From the NCBI RefSeq assembly GCF_014290175.1, contig NZ_JACOOR010000004.1:371242-435241 (forward strand): DNA of 64,000 nt, written 5' to 3'. Positions 9,198-18,420 of the stretch are shown here, piece after piece. The notes under the pieces were generated by a model that saw only the letters and a list, made by a program, of their open reading frames with translations, did not search any database and was not told the origin of the DNA. The stretch comes from Anaerosacchariphilus hominis (GTDB lineage: Bacteria; Bacillota; Clostridia; Lachnospirales; Lachnospiraceae). The translations under genes and the position numbers were made by a program. Position 1 is the stretch's first letter. The number at the start of each line of letters is the position of its first letter.

Positions 9198-11279
9198 TTA
9201 CTCTGCGGTCTCGGATGCTCTCGCAGCCACTTCCTTGGCCTGTACGTCTGCCGGAGCCTGCTCGTAGCGGGCAAACTCGTAGGAGAATTCGCCGCTTCCG
9301 CCTGTCATGGAACGAAGATCTGTGGAGTAACCGAAGATCTCTGTCATCGGAACGTCTGCCACGACCTCCTGCTTGCCGCCTGCTACCGGATTCATTCCCA
9401 GCACACGGCCCCGGCGTTTGTTCAGATCGCCCATCACGTCTCCGGTATACTTATCGGGAACCGTCACGGTCATGGTCACGATCGGCTCCAGGAGAACCGG
9501 ACCGGCGTCCATAAAGCCCTTCTTGAATGCCTGGCTTGCCGCGGTCTTGAAGGCCATCTCGGAGGAATCTACCGGATGATAGGAACCATCGTACAGAACG
9601 GCCTTAACGCCAACCACCGGATATCCGGCCAGAGGCCCCTTTACCACAGATTCCTGAATACCCTTTTCCACTGCCGGGAAGTAGTTTTTCGGAACCGCGC
9701 CGCCTACGACTACCTGCTCGAATACATAAGGTGTCTCCAGATCGCCGGAGGGCTCGAAGGTCATCTTTACGTGACCGTACTGGCCATGTCCGCCGGACTG
9801 CTTTTTATACTTGGAGTCCACGTCTGCTTTCTTCTTCAGGGTCTCGCGGAACGCCACCTTCGGCTTGGACAGCTCGATAGCTACCTTGAACTTCTCCTCC
9901 AGCTTGCTGACTACCACGTCCAGATGCTGGTCGCCCATGCCGTAGAGCAGAGTCTGTCGATTCTCGGAATCATTGACGTTCTTCAGGGTCAGATCCTCTT
10001 CCATCATCTTTGCCAGAGCCTGGGAAATCTTATCCTCATCGCCCTTATTCTTTGCCTTATATCTCATGTAGGTATAGGGCTTGGAAATCTCGGTTCTGCC
10101 GTACACGATGGGCGTAGCCTTGGTGGACAGGGTATCACCGGTCTTGGTATTCGCCAGCTTACCGATGGCTCCGATATCGCCTGCGTGAAGCTCGGTAATC
10201 TCAATGGGCTTATTGCCCTGCATGATGTACAGCTTGTTCAGCTTCTCCTCTGCATCCTTATCCTGGTTGTACAGAGTGTCGTCGGACTTGATGACGCCGG
10301 AGGATACCTTGATCAGGGAATACTTTCCGATAAAGGGATCCACGATAGTCTTGAATACATAAGCGGATTTCGCCTTGGAGAAGTCGTAATTCGCTTCGAA
10401 AATCTCATTTGTTTTGGTATTGATTCCGTTGCAGGGCTTCTTGTCCGGACTGGGGAACAGTTCCACGATATCATTCATCAGGTTGTGGATGTTACGGAGT
10501 TCGGTGCTGGAACCCATAGATACGGGAATCACGGTGCCATCGCATACATTGAACTTCATGGCTGCGCGAATCTCGCTGAAGGTGAACTCTTCACCGTTGA
10601 AATAACGCTCCATAAACTCATCGGAGGTCTCTGCCACCGCGTCCAGAAGGGCTTCCCGGCAGATGGCCAGGTTCTCTTTGGAATACTCGGGAATCTCACA
10701 CTCCTCGCGCTGTCCAATACCGGTAAAACGCCGACCCGCCATCTTGCAGACATTGATGTAGCCCACGAACTTCTCATTTTCTCGGATGGGCTGATAGAAA
10801 GGAGCGATCTTTTTGCCGTACAGATCGGTCAGATCCTGTACCACCTGGCGGAAGGACGCGTGATCCACATCCATCTCGGATACGAAGAACATTCTCGGGA
10901 GTTTATACTTCTCGCAGAGATCCCATGCCTTCTGGGTGCCTACCTCCACACCGGCCTTACCGGATACGACGATGATGGCTGCGTCTGCCGCTGCCACTGC
11001 CTCTTCTGCTTCACCTACAAAATCAAAATATCCCGGAGCATCCAGGAGATTTACTTTACAATCCTGCCAGATCAGAGGAACCACAGATGTGGTAATGGAG
11101 AACTTTCTCTTAATCTCTTCCTTATCATAATCACTGATGGTATTGCCGTCAGTTACTTTTCCGATACGGGTGGTCAGACCGGATACATAAGCCATGGCCT
11201 CAACAAGACTGGTCTTGCCGCAGCCGCCGTGACCAAGAAGAACTACGTTACGAATTTTGTCAGTTGTGTAAATATTCAT
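9198..11279 (-). CDS. Elongation factor G-like protein (EF-G paralogue)
   Basis: 693 residues, matching EF-G in length and domain order (G domain, II, III, IV, V). G1 is GHGGCGKTS (16-24). G3 reads DAPGYFDF (80-87) instead of DTPGHVDF, so the catalytic His is Tyr. G4 reads SEMD (134-137) instead of NKxD. These are features of the EF-G2/FusA2 group rather than of the essential translocase, which should lie with rpsL-rpsG elsewhere. It is monocistronic, with a strong promoter and its own terminator. A role in ribosome handling or a conditional state is inferred. It is not a tet(M)-type protein by the parts I can see. Confidence 0.88.
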   Translation of the reverse strand: MNIYTTDKIRNVVLLGHGGCGKTSLVEAMAYVSGLTTRIGKVTDGNTISDYDKEEIKRKFSITTSVVPLIWQDCKVNLLDAPGYFDFVGEAEEAVAAADAAIIVVSGKAGVEVGTQKAWDLCEKYKLPRMFFVSEMDVDHASFRQVVQDLTDLYGKKIAPFYQPIRENEKFVGYINVCKMAGRRFTGIGQREECEIPEYSKENLAICREALLDAVAETSDEFMERYFNGEEFTFSEIRAAMKFNVCDGTVIPVSMGSSTELRNIHNLMNDIVELFPSPDKKPCNGINTKTNEIFEANYDFSKAKSAYVFKTIVDPFIGKYSLIKVSSGVIKSDDTLYNQDKDAEEKLNKLYIMQGNKPIEITELHAGDIGAIGKLANTKTGDTLSTKATPIVYGRTEISKPYTYMRYKAKNKGDEDKISQALAKMMEEDLTLKNVNDSENRQTLLYGMGDQHLDVVVSKLEEKFKVAIELSKPKVAFRETLKKKADVDSKYKKQSGGHGQYGHVKMTFEPSGDLETPYVFEQVVVGGAVPKNYFPAVEKGIQESVVKGPLAGYPVVGVKAVLYDGSYHPVDSSEMAFKTAASQAFKKGFMDAGPVLLEPIVTMTVTVPDKYTGDVMGDLNKRRGRVLGMNPVAGGKQEVVADVPMTEIFGYSTDLRSMTGGSGEFSYEFARYEQAPADVQAKEVAARASETAE

Positions 11280-11303
11280 GCCTCTTCCTCCGATTACAAT
11301 AAT

Positions 11304-11332
11304 TTTATAGTTCCGGATATTTCATCTGTCAA
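11304..11332 (-). promoter_or_regulatory. Promoter of EF-G-like gene
   Basis: Minus-strand TTGACA (11332-11327), 17-base spacer, TATAAA (11309-11304), 25 bases before the start codon. Confidence 0.75.
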
Positions 11333-11509
11333 AAAGAACATTCATTCAATGAAAGGCATCGGAACACCATGGATATATTTTACTAAAAGTCAGATAATAT
11401 TTCAAGTCTTTTTATATATTTTTTACAAGTCATTTATTCTTCTTCCGATTTTTATACAGCAATTTGTAACGCGTCCGCATCACTTCTACACGTTAAAGTA
11501 AAATAGCGT

Positions 11510-11538
11510 TTGACATTTTCAACAAAAGACTTTAAACT
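11510..11538 (+). promoter_or_regulatory. Promoter of tyrA-aroA
   Basis: TTGACA (11510-11515), 17-base spacer, TAAACT (11533-11538), 41 bases before tyrA. Between this and the divergent EF-G promoter there are about 175 AT-rich bases in which I see no gene or RNA. Confidence 0.7.
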
Positions 11539-11579
11539 AAATCCTTAGAGATTTCGTATATACAAAGGAGTTTTCAATT

Positions 11580-12677
11580 ATGAACAGGAATACCATCGGC
11601 TTCATCGGACTCGGCCTCATCGGAGGCTCCATCGCAAAGGCCATTCGCGAATATTATCCGGAGGTCCACATGATGGCATATATGAGAAGTCAGGATACCC
11701 TGCAAAAGGCTGTGGCGGAGGGCATCATCGACGAGGCCTGCGCCGGGGTTGGCCCGGAGTTTGCTGCCTGTGATCTCATCTTTCTCTGCGCACCGGTCTC
11801 CACCAACGCCCGGTATCTGGAGGAACTGAAGCCTCTTCTGCCAAAAACCTGCCTTCTGACCGATGTGGGCAGCACGAAAACAGATATTCACCAAAAGGTG
11901 GAGGAGCTTGGTCTGACAGATCAGTTTATCGGAGGCCACCCCATGGCCGGTTCGGAAAAGACCGGTTATGAGAACGCCAAACCCCATCTGATTGAAAACG
12001 CTTATTATATTATTACTCCCGGAGAAGGTGTGCCGGAGAATACGGTACAGAATTTTGTGAGCTTCGTTGCTTCCCTGAAAGCGCTGCCGCTGGTTCTGGA
12101 TTACCGGCAGCATGACTTTATCACAGCCTGCGTCAGCCATCTGCCCCACCTTATCGCCTCCTCCCTGGTGGAGCTGGTGAAGGATCTGGACGGTCCGGAG
12201 GAGCTGATGAAGCGGATCGCGGCGGGCGGATTCAAGGATATTACAAGAATTGCCTCCTCTTCTCCCGATATGTGGGAACAGATCTGCATGACCAATTCCG
12301 ACAATATCCTGAAGGCCCTGGATCATTACCAGCAGCAGCTTTCCCGTCTCCGGTCGGAGATCACCGGAAAAGAGGCCGGAAAGATTCATGAATTCTTTGC
12401 AGCCTCCCGGGACTACCGGAATTCCATCCCCGAGGCTTCCGCAGGCCCTCTGAAGAAGACCTTTGCCTTCTACTGCGATATGGTGGATGAAGCCGGCGGT
12501 ATCGCTACCCTGGCCACGATTCTGGCCTCCGGTGGCATCAGCATCAAAAATATAGGCATCATCCACAACCGGGAGTTCGAAGAGGCTGTACTCCGGGTAG
12601 AGCTCTACGAGGAAGAAGCCTATAAGAAGGCGGTGGAGCTGCTCCGCAGATATCGTTATACTATTTACGAGCGTTAA
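11580..12677 (+). CDS. tyrA: Prephenate dehydrogenase with C-terminal ACT domain
   Basis: 365 residues. It oxidatively decarboxylates prephenate to 4-hydroxyphenylpyruvate in tyrosine synthesis. The NAD-binding loop is GLGLIGGS (11-18), the active-site region GGHPMAGSEKTGYENA carries the conserved HPMAG. Residues about 295-365 form an ACT domain (GGIATLATILASGGISIKNIG), the probable site of tyrosine feedback inhibition. AAGGAG lies nine bases before the ATG. aroA follows 23 bases later, giving an aromatic amino acid operon. Confidence 0.95.
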   Translation: MNRNTIGFIGLGLIGGSIAKAIREYYPEVHMMAYMRSQDTLQKAVAEGIIDEACAGVGPEFAACDLIFLCAPVSTNARYLEELKPLLPKTCLLTDVGSTKTDIHQKVEELGLTDQFIGGHPMAGSEKTGYENAKPHLIENAYYIITPGEGVPENTVQNFVSFVASLKALPLVLDYRQHDFITACVSHLPHLIASSLVELVKDLDGPEELMKRIAAGGFKDITRIASSSPDMWEQICMTNSDNILKALDHYQQQLSRLRSEITGKEAGKIHEFFAASRDYRNSIPEASAGPLKKTFAFYCDMVDEAGGIATLATILASGGISIKNIGIIHNREFEEAVLRVELYEEEAYKKAVELLRRYRYTIYER

Positions 12678-12700
12678 GCTTGCAAAAAAGGAGAACTTTT

Positions 12701-13978
12701 ATGAAATTCACACGCACACAGAGCTTACACGGAGAAATTACCATCCCCGGAGATAAATCCATCTCCCACCGGGCGGTCATGTTCGGCTCCCTGGCGGAGG
12801 GAACTACAGAGGTCACCGGGTTCCTGCGGGGCGCGGATTGTCTTTCCACCATCGACTGTTTCCGGCGTCTCGGTATCTCCATCGAGGATAAGGGCGAACA
12901 AATCCTTATTCACGGAAAAGGCCTGCACGGACTTTCCGCCCCGGATCAGATTCTGGACGCAGGGAACAGCGGTACCACCACCCGCCTGATTTCCGGTATT
13001 TTAAGCGGTCAGACCTTTGAAACCACTCTGACCGGGGACGCATCCATCCAGAAGCGGCCCATGGGACGGATTATGGAACCTTTAAGTCAGATGGGTGCTT
13101 CTATCACCAGTCTTTCCGGAAACGGCTGCGCGCCCCTTCGCATCGACGGCCGTCCTCTGCACGGCATCCATTATACCACCAGAGTGGCTTCCGCCCAGGT
13201 GAAGTCCTCGATTCTTCTGGCCGGACTTTACGCAGACGCTCCCACCAGTGTCACGGAACCGGCTCTTTCCCGGAACCATTCGGAGCTCATGCTGAACTTC
13301 TTCGGAGCGGAAGTCAAAACAGAAGACACCACTGCCACCATTCAGCCGGAGCCGAAGCTTGCGGGACAGAAGGTACAGGTGCCGGGGGATATCTCTTCTG
13401 CAGCCTATTTCATTGCCGCAGGCTGCATCACGCCGGATTCGGAGATTTTGATCAAAAATGTGGGGACCAATCCCACCCGGGACGGAATCTTACGTGTCTG
13501 CGAAATGATGAACGCAGATGTGACGCGGCTTCATGAGAATGCGGACAGCGGAGAACCCACGGCGGATCTGCTGGTGCGTACCTCTTCCCTGAAGGGCTGT
13601 ACCATCGAGGGCGCGCTGATTCCCACCCTCATCGACGAGCTTCCCGTTATCGCCGTTATGGCCTGCTTTGCCGAAGGAACTACGGTAATCCGGGACGCTG
13701 CGGAACTGAAGGTCAAGGAATCTGACCGGATCGCTGTTATGACGGAGAACCTTACCGCCATGGGTGCCAGGGTCACAGCTACCTACGACGGTATGATCAT
13801 CGAGGGAGGTCATACCCTGCACGGCGCAGTCATCGACAGCCATCTGGATCACCGGATCGCCATGTCCTTCGCCATCGCAGCGCTGAATGCGGATGGCGAA
13901 ACGGAGATTCAGGGGGCCGATTGTGTGAATATCTCCTATCCGGAATTTTATCGGGATCTGCTGAAGATTCAGAAATAA
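12701..13978 (+). CDS. aroA: 3-phosphoshikimate 1-carboxyvinyltransferase (EPSP synthase)
   Basis: 425 residues. It joins shikimate-3-phosphate and phosphoenolpyruvate in the shikimate pathway. The substrate motif PGDKSISHRA (16-25), the LDAGNSGTTTRL motif and the C-terminal LKVKESDRI motif are all present. The start at 12701 has AAGGAG upstream with nine-base spacing; the frame is open a further seven codons without a ribosome site. It is in an operon with tyrA and ends at a hairpin shared with the convergent HAD gene. Confidence 0.97.
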   Translation: MKFTRTQSLHGEITIPGDKSISHRAVMFGSLAEGTTEVTGFLRGADCLSTIDCFRRLGISIEDKGEQILIHGKGLHGLSAPDQILDAGNSGTTTRLISGILSGQTFETTLTGDASIQKRPMGRIMEPLSQMGASITSLSGNGCAPLRIDGRPLHGIHYTTRVASAQVKSSILLAGLYADAPTSVTEPALSRNHSELMLNFFGAEVKTEDTTATIQPEPKLAGQKVQVPGDISSAAYFIAAGCITPDSEILIKNVGTNPTRDGILRVCEMMNADVTRLHENADSGEPTADLLVRTSSLKGCTIEGALIPTLIDELPVIAVMACFAEGTTVIRDAAELKVKESDRIAVMTENLTAMGARVTATYDGMIIEGGHTLHGAVIDSHLDHRIAMSFAIAALNADGETEIQGADCVNISYPEFYRDLLKIQK

Positions 13979-13989
13979 AAGGTTTTAAA

Positions 13990-14025
13990 AAAGGAGCGGA
14001 AATCCCTCAGGATTTCTGCTCCTTT
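13990..14025. terminator. Bidirectional terminator overlapping a stop codon
   Basis: A 16-bp stem (one wobble) between 13990-14005 and 14010-14025, with loop CTCA. A-run and T-run flank it. The minus-strand HAD stop codon (14009-14007) falls in the loop, so the stem includes the last HAD codons. Confidence 0.85.
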
Positions 14026-14846
14026 AATAATTCCTCCAGAACCTGCGCCACGCCCTCGTCCTGATTGGAGGGGGCGATTCGATCCGCACACTTCTTTACA
14101 ATCTCCGGGCTGTTGGCCACGGCCACGCCCAGTCCGGCGAATTCTATCATATCCATATCATTTTCCGCATTGCCAAAAGCCACGATCTCATCCGGCTGAA
14201 TCTGCAGTCTGGCGGCCACTTCCCGCAGGGCCGCGCCTTTACCACCCTTTTCATTGGAGATCTCCAACCGGTAGGAAACGGAGGAAGTCACATAGATTCC
14301 GCCCAGGGTTTCCAGCTTTCCGATCCACTCGGCCCGCTCCATGGGACCGGAGGCAATGATATCCAGGGAATCCAGCTCATGCCGGTGCTCCCAGGCAAAT
14401 GTCCTGGCGTCAGGGATGGACTTTCTTGTCCGGCGCAGATAGGGAACCACCCGGGCGGGAGCTCCATATACCACCGGATCCTCCAGATAGTCTGCTGACG
14501 CGTAGGGCTGTCCCTGAGTGAACACTTCGATGGCAGTCTCCGGCTCCTCTTTTAAAAGCTCCAGAAGCTGTTCCACCTTTTCCCCGTCCATGCAATAAGA
14601 GAATACCCGTTCTCCGACTGCCGGATCGTAGGTAGCCGCCCCGTTGGAGGTAATGGCGTAGGGAATCCCCCGAATGGAAAGCACTTCCTTCGGCAGCGCC
14701 GTATAGGCCCGTCCGCTGGCCACGATTACATGGAGCCCTCTTCGGATAGCTTCTTCCAGAGTTCTCCGGGTCCTGTCTGTCAGGCGGCTTTCGTCGTCCA
14801 GTGTGGTTCCGTCCAGGTCGAGAGCTATCATTTTGATCTTCTGCAT
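14007..14846 (-). CDS. Cof-type HAD-IIB family hydrolase
   Basis: 279 residues. Motif I is DLDGTTLDD (10-18), motif II is VASGR, and the C-terminal motif is GNAENDMDMIEFAG with a preceding KGGKGAALREV. This is the Cof/YidA-type sugar-phosphate or flavin-phosphate phosphatase architecture with a C2 cap. The substrate is not predictable. Its last codons lie in the shared terminator with aroA. queA lies 27 bases upstream in the same direction. Confidence 0.92.
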   Translation of the reverse strand: MQKIKMIALDLDGTTLDDESRLTDRTRRTLEEAIRRGLHVIVASGRAYTALPKEVLSIRGIPYAITSNGAATYDPAVGERVFSYCMDGEKVEQLLELLKEEPETAIEVFTQGQPYASADYLEDPVVYGAPARVVPYLRRTRKSIPDARTFAWEHRHELDSLDIIASGPMERAEWIGKLETLGGIYVTSSVSYRLEISNEKGGKGAALREVAARLQIQPDEIVAFGNAENDMDMIEFAGLGVAVANSPEIVKKCADRIAPSNQDEGVAQVLEELLKEQKS

Positions 14847-14873
14847 TTCTATTCCGTCCTTTACTTTCCGTAC

Positions 14874-15899
14874 CTATTTGATAAACATGGCATCCCCAAA
14901 GGAGAAAAAGCGATACCGTTCCTCCACCGCCTCCTGGTAGGCCTTCATAATGGTCTCCTTATCTGCGAATGCGGATACCAGCATCAGCAGGGTGGATTCC
15001 GGCAGGTGGAAGTTCGTAATCAGAGCGTCCATGATCTTAAACCGGTAGCCGGGATAGATGAAGATCTCTGTCCAGCCGCTGCCGGCCTTCAGGATACCAT
15101 CCTCTCCGGTGGCTGACTCCAGCGTTCTGCAGCTGGTGGTCCCCACGCAGATGACCCGTCCTCCGGCCGCCTTGGTCTCATTGATGAGCTCTGCCTGATC
15201 CTCTTCCACCATGTAGAATTCTGAGTGCATATGATGCTGCGTCACATCATCCACCTTCACCGGGCGGAAGGTTCCCAGCCCCACATGAAGGGTCACATGA
15301 GCCAGCTTGACGCCCTTATCCTGAATCTGCTGCAGAAGCTCCGGCGTAAAATGGAGTCCCGCCGTGGGAGCTGCCGCGGAACCGTCGTGCTTGGCATAGA
15401 CAGTCTGATAACGGTTTTTATCTTTCAGCTGATGGGTAATATAGGGAGGCAGGGGCATCTGTCCCAGCTGATCCAGGATCTCTTCAAAGATACCCTCGTA
15501 CTCAAAGCGAATCAGACGGTTTCCCTCGTCCACCACATCCACGACCTCCGCCTTCAGAAGGCCGTCGCCAAATACAATCCGTGTACCGGGTCTGGCCTTC
15601 TTTCCAGGCTTCACCAGGGTCTCCCACACGTTATCCTGCTTCCGCTTCAGAAGTAGCACTTCGATGTGGGCTCCGGTATCTTCTTTTACGCCAAGCAGAC
15701 GGGCCGGGATAACCTTGGTGTTATTGACCACCAGGCAGTCACCGGGATTCAGCTCGTCGATGATATCCCGGAACACTTTATGCTCTACCGTTCCGGTCTT
15801 TTTGTCCAACACCATCAGCCGGGAGCTGCTCCGATCCTCCAGCGGATCCTGGGCAATGAGCTCCTGGGGTAAATCATAGTAAAAATCACTTGTCTTCAT
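14874..15899 (-). CDS. queA: S-adenosylmethionine:tRNA ribosyltransferase-isomerase
   Basis: 341 residues, full length for QueA. It transfers the ribose of SAM onto preQ1 in tRNA to make epoxyqueuosine. The start [29 protein letters not shown] and internal PTAGLHFT and [15 protein letters not shown] motifs are characteristic. No tgt gene is next to it in this window. A HAD phosphatase follows. Confidence 0.97.
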   Translation of the reverse strand: MKTSDFYYDLPQELIAQDPLEDRSSSRLMVLDKKTGTVEHKVFRDIIDELNPGDCLVVNNTKVIPARLLGVKEDTGAHIEVLLLKRKQDNVWETLVKPGKKARPGTRIVFGDGLLKAEVVDVVDEGNRLIRFEYEGIFEEILDQLGQMPLPPYITHQLKDKNRYQTVYAKHDGSAAAPTAGLHFTPELLQQIQDKGVKLAHVTLHVGLGTFRPVKVDDVTQHHMHSEFYMVEEDQAELINETKAAGGRVICVGTTSCRTLESATGEDGILKAGSGWTEIFIYPGYRFKIMDALITNFHLPESTLLMLVSAFADKETIMKAYQEAVEERYRFFSFGDAMFIK

Positions 15900-15928
15900 A
15901 CGTTTTGTTCAGTCCTTATTTTTATATG

Positions 15929-16861
15929 CTAAAACTTTCGTTTCTTAAACCAGTAGAGAATCACACCGACCACTGCAATGCTCAGAATAATCACATAGAG
16001 ATAGCCGAACCGCCAGCCCAGCTCCGGCATATACTTGAAGTTCATGCCGTACCAGCCCACGATGAGGGTCAGCGGCTGGAAGATGATAGTCACCATGGTG
16101 AAAAGCTTCATGGTATTGTTCAGATTATAATTCAGGGTGGCGTCCATGGCCTCCCGAAGATGAATCAGGTTATCGCAGAGCAGCTGGGTATTGTTGCTGA
16201 GGCGCTCGGATTTGTCTGTGAAGATCTTGAAGTAACGCAGATCCTCTTCCTCGAACAGATCATTCTCGTTCTCCTGGAGAGACTCTCCGATGTCAATGAG
16301 CTGCTCGTAATAATTCTTCAGAGTGGAAAGCCGATTCCGCAGATCGAAAATCTCCGTATTCAGCTCCGGATCCACCTTGCCGTTTACCACTTCCCGCTCC
16401 ATGGCAATGATCTGACGCTCGGTCATGACCAGACCCTTATTACCGCTGGAAAGCAGACGCTCCAGCACGCCGTAGATGACCTTCTCCATGGTGGCATTCT
16501 GACGGAAGCGGCCGATAGCATCCAGAAACATCTGGCGGATGCTGTCTTCCTTGTCGATGATTTTCACCACCACAAAGAGATTTTTCTTAATAAAGAAACC
16601 GATCCGGTTTCTCCGGGTACTCAGATTCAGAATGTCCACGATATTGATCATACCGAAGCTGAATTCGTCGTATACGTCAATACTGGTACGAAAATGGGTG
16701 AAATCCGTCATACAGTCCTTGACTGCCACCTCGGAAAGCCCCAGATCCCCGTAACAGTTCTTCAGCTCGTCCAGGGTCAGATAACCTACGCAGATATCGT
16801 GGAAATCCAACTGTTCCAGGGTGATTTCCCGAATTTCTTTATTATGAATGGAAAAAAACAT
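15929..16861 (-). CDS. CorA-like magnesium/divalent cation transporter
   Basis: 310 residues. It has a long cytoplasmic, largely helical N-terminal domain and two C-terminal transmembrane helices. The signature YGMN is at 271-274, before the last helix, and the tail KKRKF is basic. These match the CorA pentameric Mg2+ channel, though members can also move Co2+, Ni2+ or Zn2+. The oxidoreductase gene upstream ends six bases before its start, so the two are probably co-transcribed. Confidence 0.9.
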   Translation of the reverse strand: MFFSIHNKEIREITLEQLDFHDICVGYLTLDELKNCYGDLGLSEVAVKDCMTDFTHFRTSIDVYDEFSFGMINIVDILNLSTRRNRIGFFIKKNLFVVVKIIDKEDSIRQMFLDAIGRFRQNATMEKVIYGVLERLLSSGNKGLVMTERQIIAMEREVVNGKVDPELNTEIFDLRNRLSTLKNYYEQLIDIGESLQENENDLFEEEDLRYFKIFTDKSERLSNNTQLLCDNLIHLREAMDATLNYNLNNTMKLFTMVTIIFQPLTLIVGWYGMNFKYMPELGWRFGYLYVIILSIAVVGVILYWFKKRKF

Positions 16862-16867
16862 CGTATC

Positions 16868-17821
16868 CTATACCCCTCTCGCCGTGTCCAGAATCTCCAT
16901 AATCAGAAGGCTGTGCTCCAGCCGCTTTTTCACCCCGTCATAGTCTCCGGCGGTATAATAATCGGTAAAAGCCCGCAGCTCATCGTAAAAACGGAATTCC
17001 GAGTTCCGGAGGGCATAGGGAACCGCCTCTTTTTTATTCTCCTGATAAGAAAATTCTTCAAAGAGGCTGGGTTTGGATGGGCTGAAGATACAGCCCTTAT
17101 CGCCCTGGATATTCACAGAGCAGGGAGCGCCGCAGTCCTTGGCGGCCACACACACGCACTGGAAATCCGGATACTCCAGAATCAGAATGCCGGAGGTATC
17201 CACATCCCGTTCCATATTGGGATAGTAATGGACCGTTTTCGGTCTGCCAAAGAGTCCGGCCACAAAATGAATATTGTATACATTCAGGTCAAAAAGGGCT
17301 CCGCCCGCTTTCTTCACATCAAAGACCGGCGCAATATCGCCCCGCTTGAAGGCTTCGTAGCGGCTGGAATACTGGGAGAAGTTGAGCTGGACGATCTTGA
17401 TATCCCCCAGGCCCGGCAGAAGCTCCCGTACCTTCTGATAGTTGGGGTTATACTGGATGGTGATGGCTTCAAAGATCATCAAACCCTTTTTCTCCGCCAG
17501 CTCCGCCAGCTCCCGGGCCTCTGCCCGGTTCACACAGAAGGGCTTCTCCATAATCACATGTTTTCCCGCTTCCAGGGCCTGCTTACCGAAGCTGTAGTGA
17601 AGATCGTTGGGCACCGGAAGATAAAGTACATCCAGAGAGTCATCAGCCAGAAGCTTTTCGTAGCTGTCATAGGCTTTTGGAATGTGATATGCCTCGCATA
17701 GTTTCCGTCGCTTTTCTTCCTTTCTGGCAAAAAGCGCGCAGATTTCCATCTCCGGGATCTGCTTTGCCGCGTCCAGAAACCAGGGTACTGTCATCCCTGC
17801 TCCCGTTATTCCAACTCTCAT
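16868..17821 (-). CDS. Gfo/Idh/MocA family oxidoreductase
   Basis: 317 residues. An N-terminal Rossmann fold begins MRVGITGAGMTVPWFLDAA and is followed by VLYLPVPNDLHYSFGKQALEAGKHVIMEKPFC, which holds the EKP motif with the catalytic lysine. The C-terminal part is the alpha/beta substrate domain. It oxidises or reduces a sugar, inositol or similar compound with NAD(P). No sugar-specific neighbour identifies the substrate. Confidence 0.92.
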   Translation of the reverse strand: MRVGITGAGMTVPWFLDAAKQIPEMEICALFARKEEKRRKLCEAYHIPKAYDSYEKLLADDSLDVLYLPVPNDLHYSFGKQALEAGKHVIMEKPFCVNRAEARELAELAEKKGLMIFEAITIQYNPNYQKVRELLPGLGDIKIVQLNFSQYSSRYEAFKRGDIAPVFDVKKAGGALFDLNVYNIHFVAGLFGRPKTVHYYPNMERDVDTSGILILEYPDFQCVCVAAKDCGAPCSVNIQGDKGCIFSPSKPSLFEEFSYQENKKEAVPYALRNSEFRFYDELRAFTDYYTAGDYDGVKKRLEHSLLIMEILDTARGV

Positions 17822-17871
17822 AAAACCTGCCCCTTTCTCATATTATATTATTTGAATCCGGATGCGGATTT

Positions 17872-18420
17872 CTACAGACTCATGACAAAGCTGAGCTGCT
17901 CATCGTCTGAATCCCCACTGGGATAATAATCCACGGAAAAGCTTTTCACGCCATCCCGTACCTGTACTACCTTGAAGTACCGCAGCTGACGCCCGGCCGG
18001 CAGATAGTTATAGTCCGCTCCCTCGAAGAGATATACGGTATCGTCTTTGGGTTCCTCCTCTCTGCCGGTGTCGGTGGGCCACCAGTCCAGTACATCGTCA
18101 CGGTTTCCCTTGGTATCATTGAAATAAACGCCGTAATATTCGTCTCCGTACCTGGATGCATTTCCCTGATTGGTTACCTTAAACTCCAGCCGGTAAAAGG
18201 AATAACCTTCTTCCGCCTGCACGCCCTCGTAAGTATCCCCCAGGGCCTTGCTGCCCGCCGGGGCAAAAATACAGTAGTAGCCCTTGCTCTCCGAAGCGCC
18301 CCAGACGCTCTGCCGGATCCATAAGGATACGGTATTCGCCAGAAAGATAATGCCAAGGGCCAGAAAAATGATACCCAGAACCTGGAAAATCGAAACACTG
18401 CTTTTGAGCTTATTCTGCAT
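17872..18420 (-). CDS. Membrane-anchored protein of unknown function (DUF4352-like)
   Basis: 182 residues. An N-terminal membrane segment (VFQVLGIIFLALGIIFLANTV) is followed by an extracytoplasmic beta-rich domain (YSFYRLEFKVTNQGNASRYGDEYYGVYFND) that looks like the telokin-like DUF4352 sandwich. I chose the ATG at 18420: AGAAGGAGG lies eight bases upstream, and the upstream gene's stop overlaps it by 11 bases. It is thus coupled to the zinc-ribbon gene, which has a similar outer domain. Function unknown. Confidence 0.7.
   Translation of the reverse strand: MQNKLKSSVSIFQVLGIIFLALGIIFLANTVSLWIRQSVWGASESKGYYCIFAPAGSKALGDTYEGVQAEEGYSFYRLEFKVTNQGNASRYGDEYYGVYFNDTKGNRDDVLDWWPTDTGREEEPKDDTVYLFEGADYNYLPAGRQLRYFKVVQVRDGVKSFSVDYYPSGDSDDEQLSFVMSL

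Noticed and set aside
9576..11501. 641-codon open frame antisense to the EF-G-like gene
   Set aside because: No recognisable domains; it is a shadow of the sense gene and runs over the tyrA promoter region.
15890..17701. 603-codon open frame antisense to corA and the oxidoreductase gene
   Set aside because: It spans two well-supported genes and a gap between them, with no domain or start signal.
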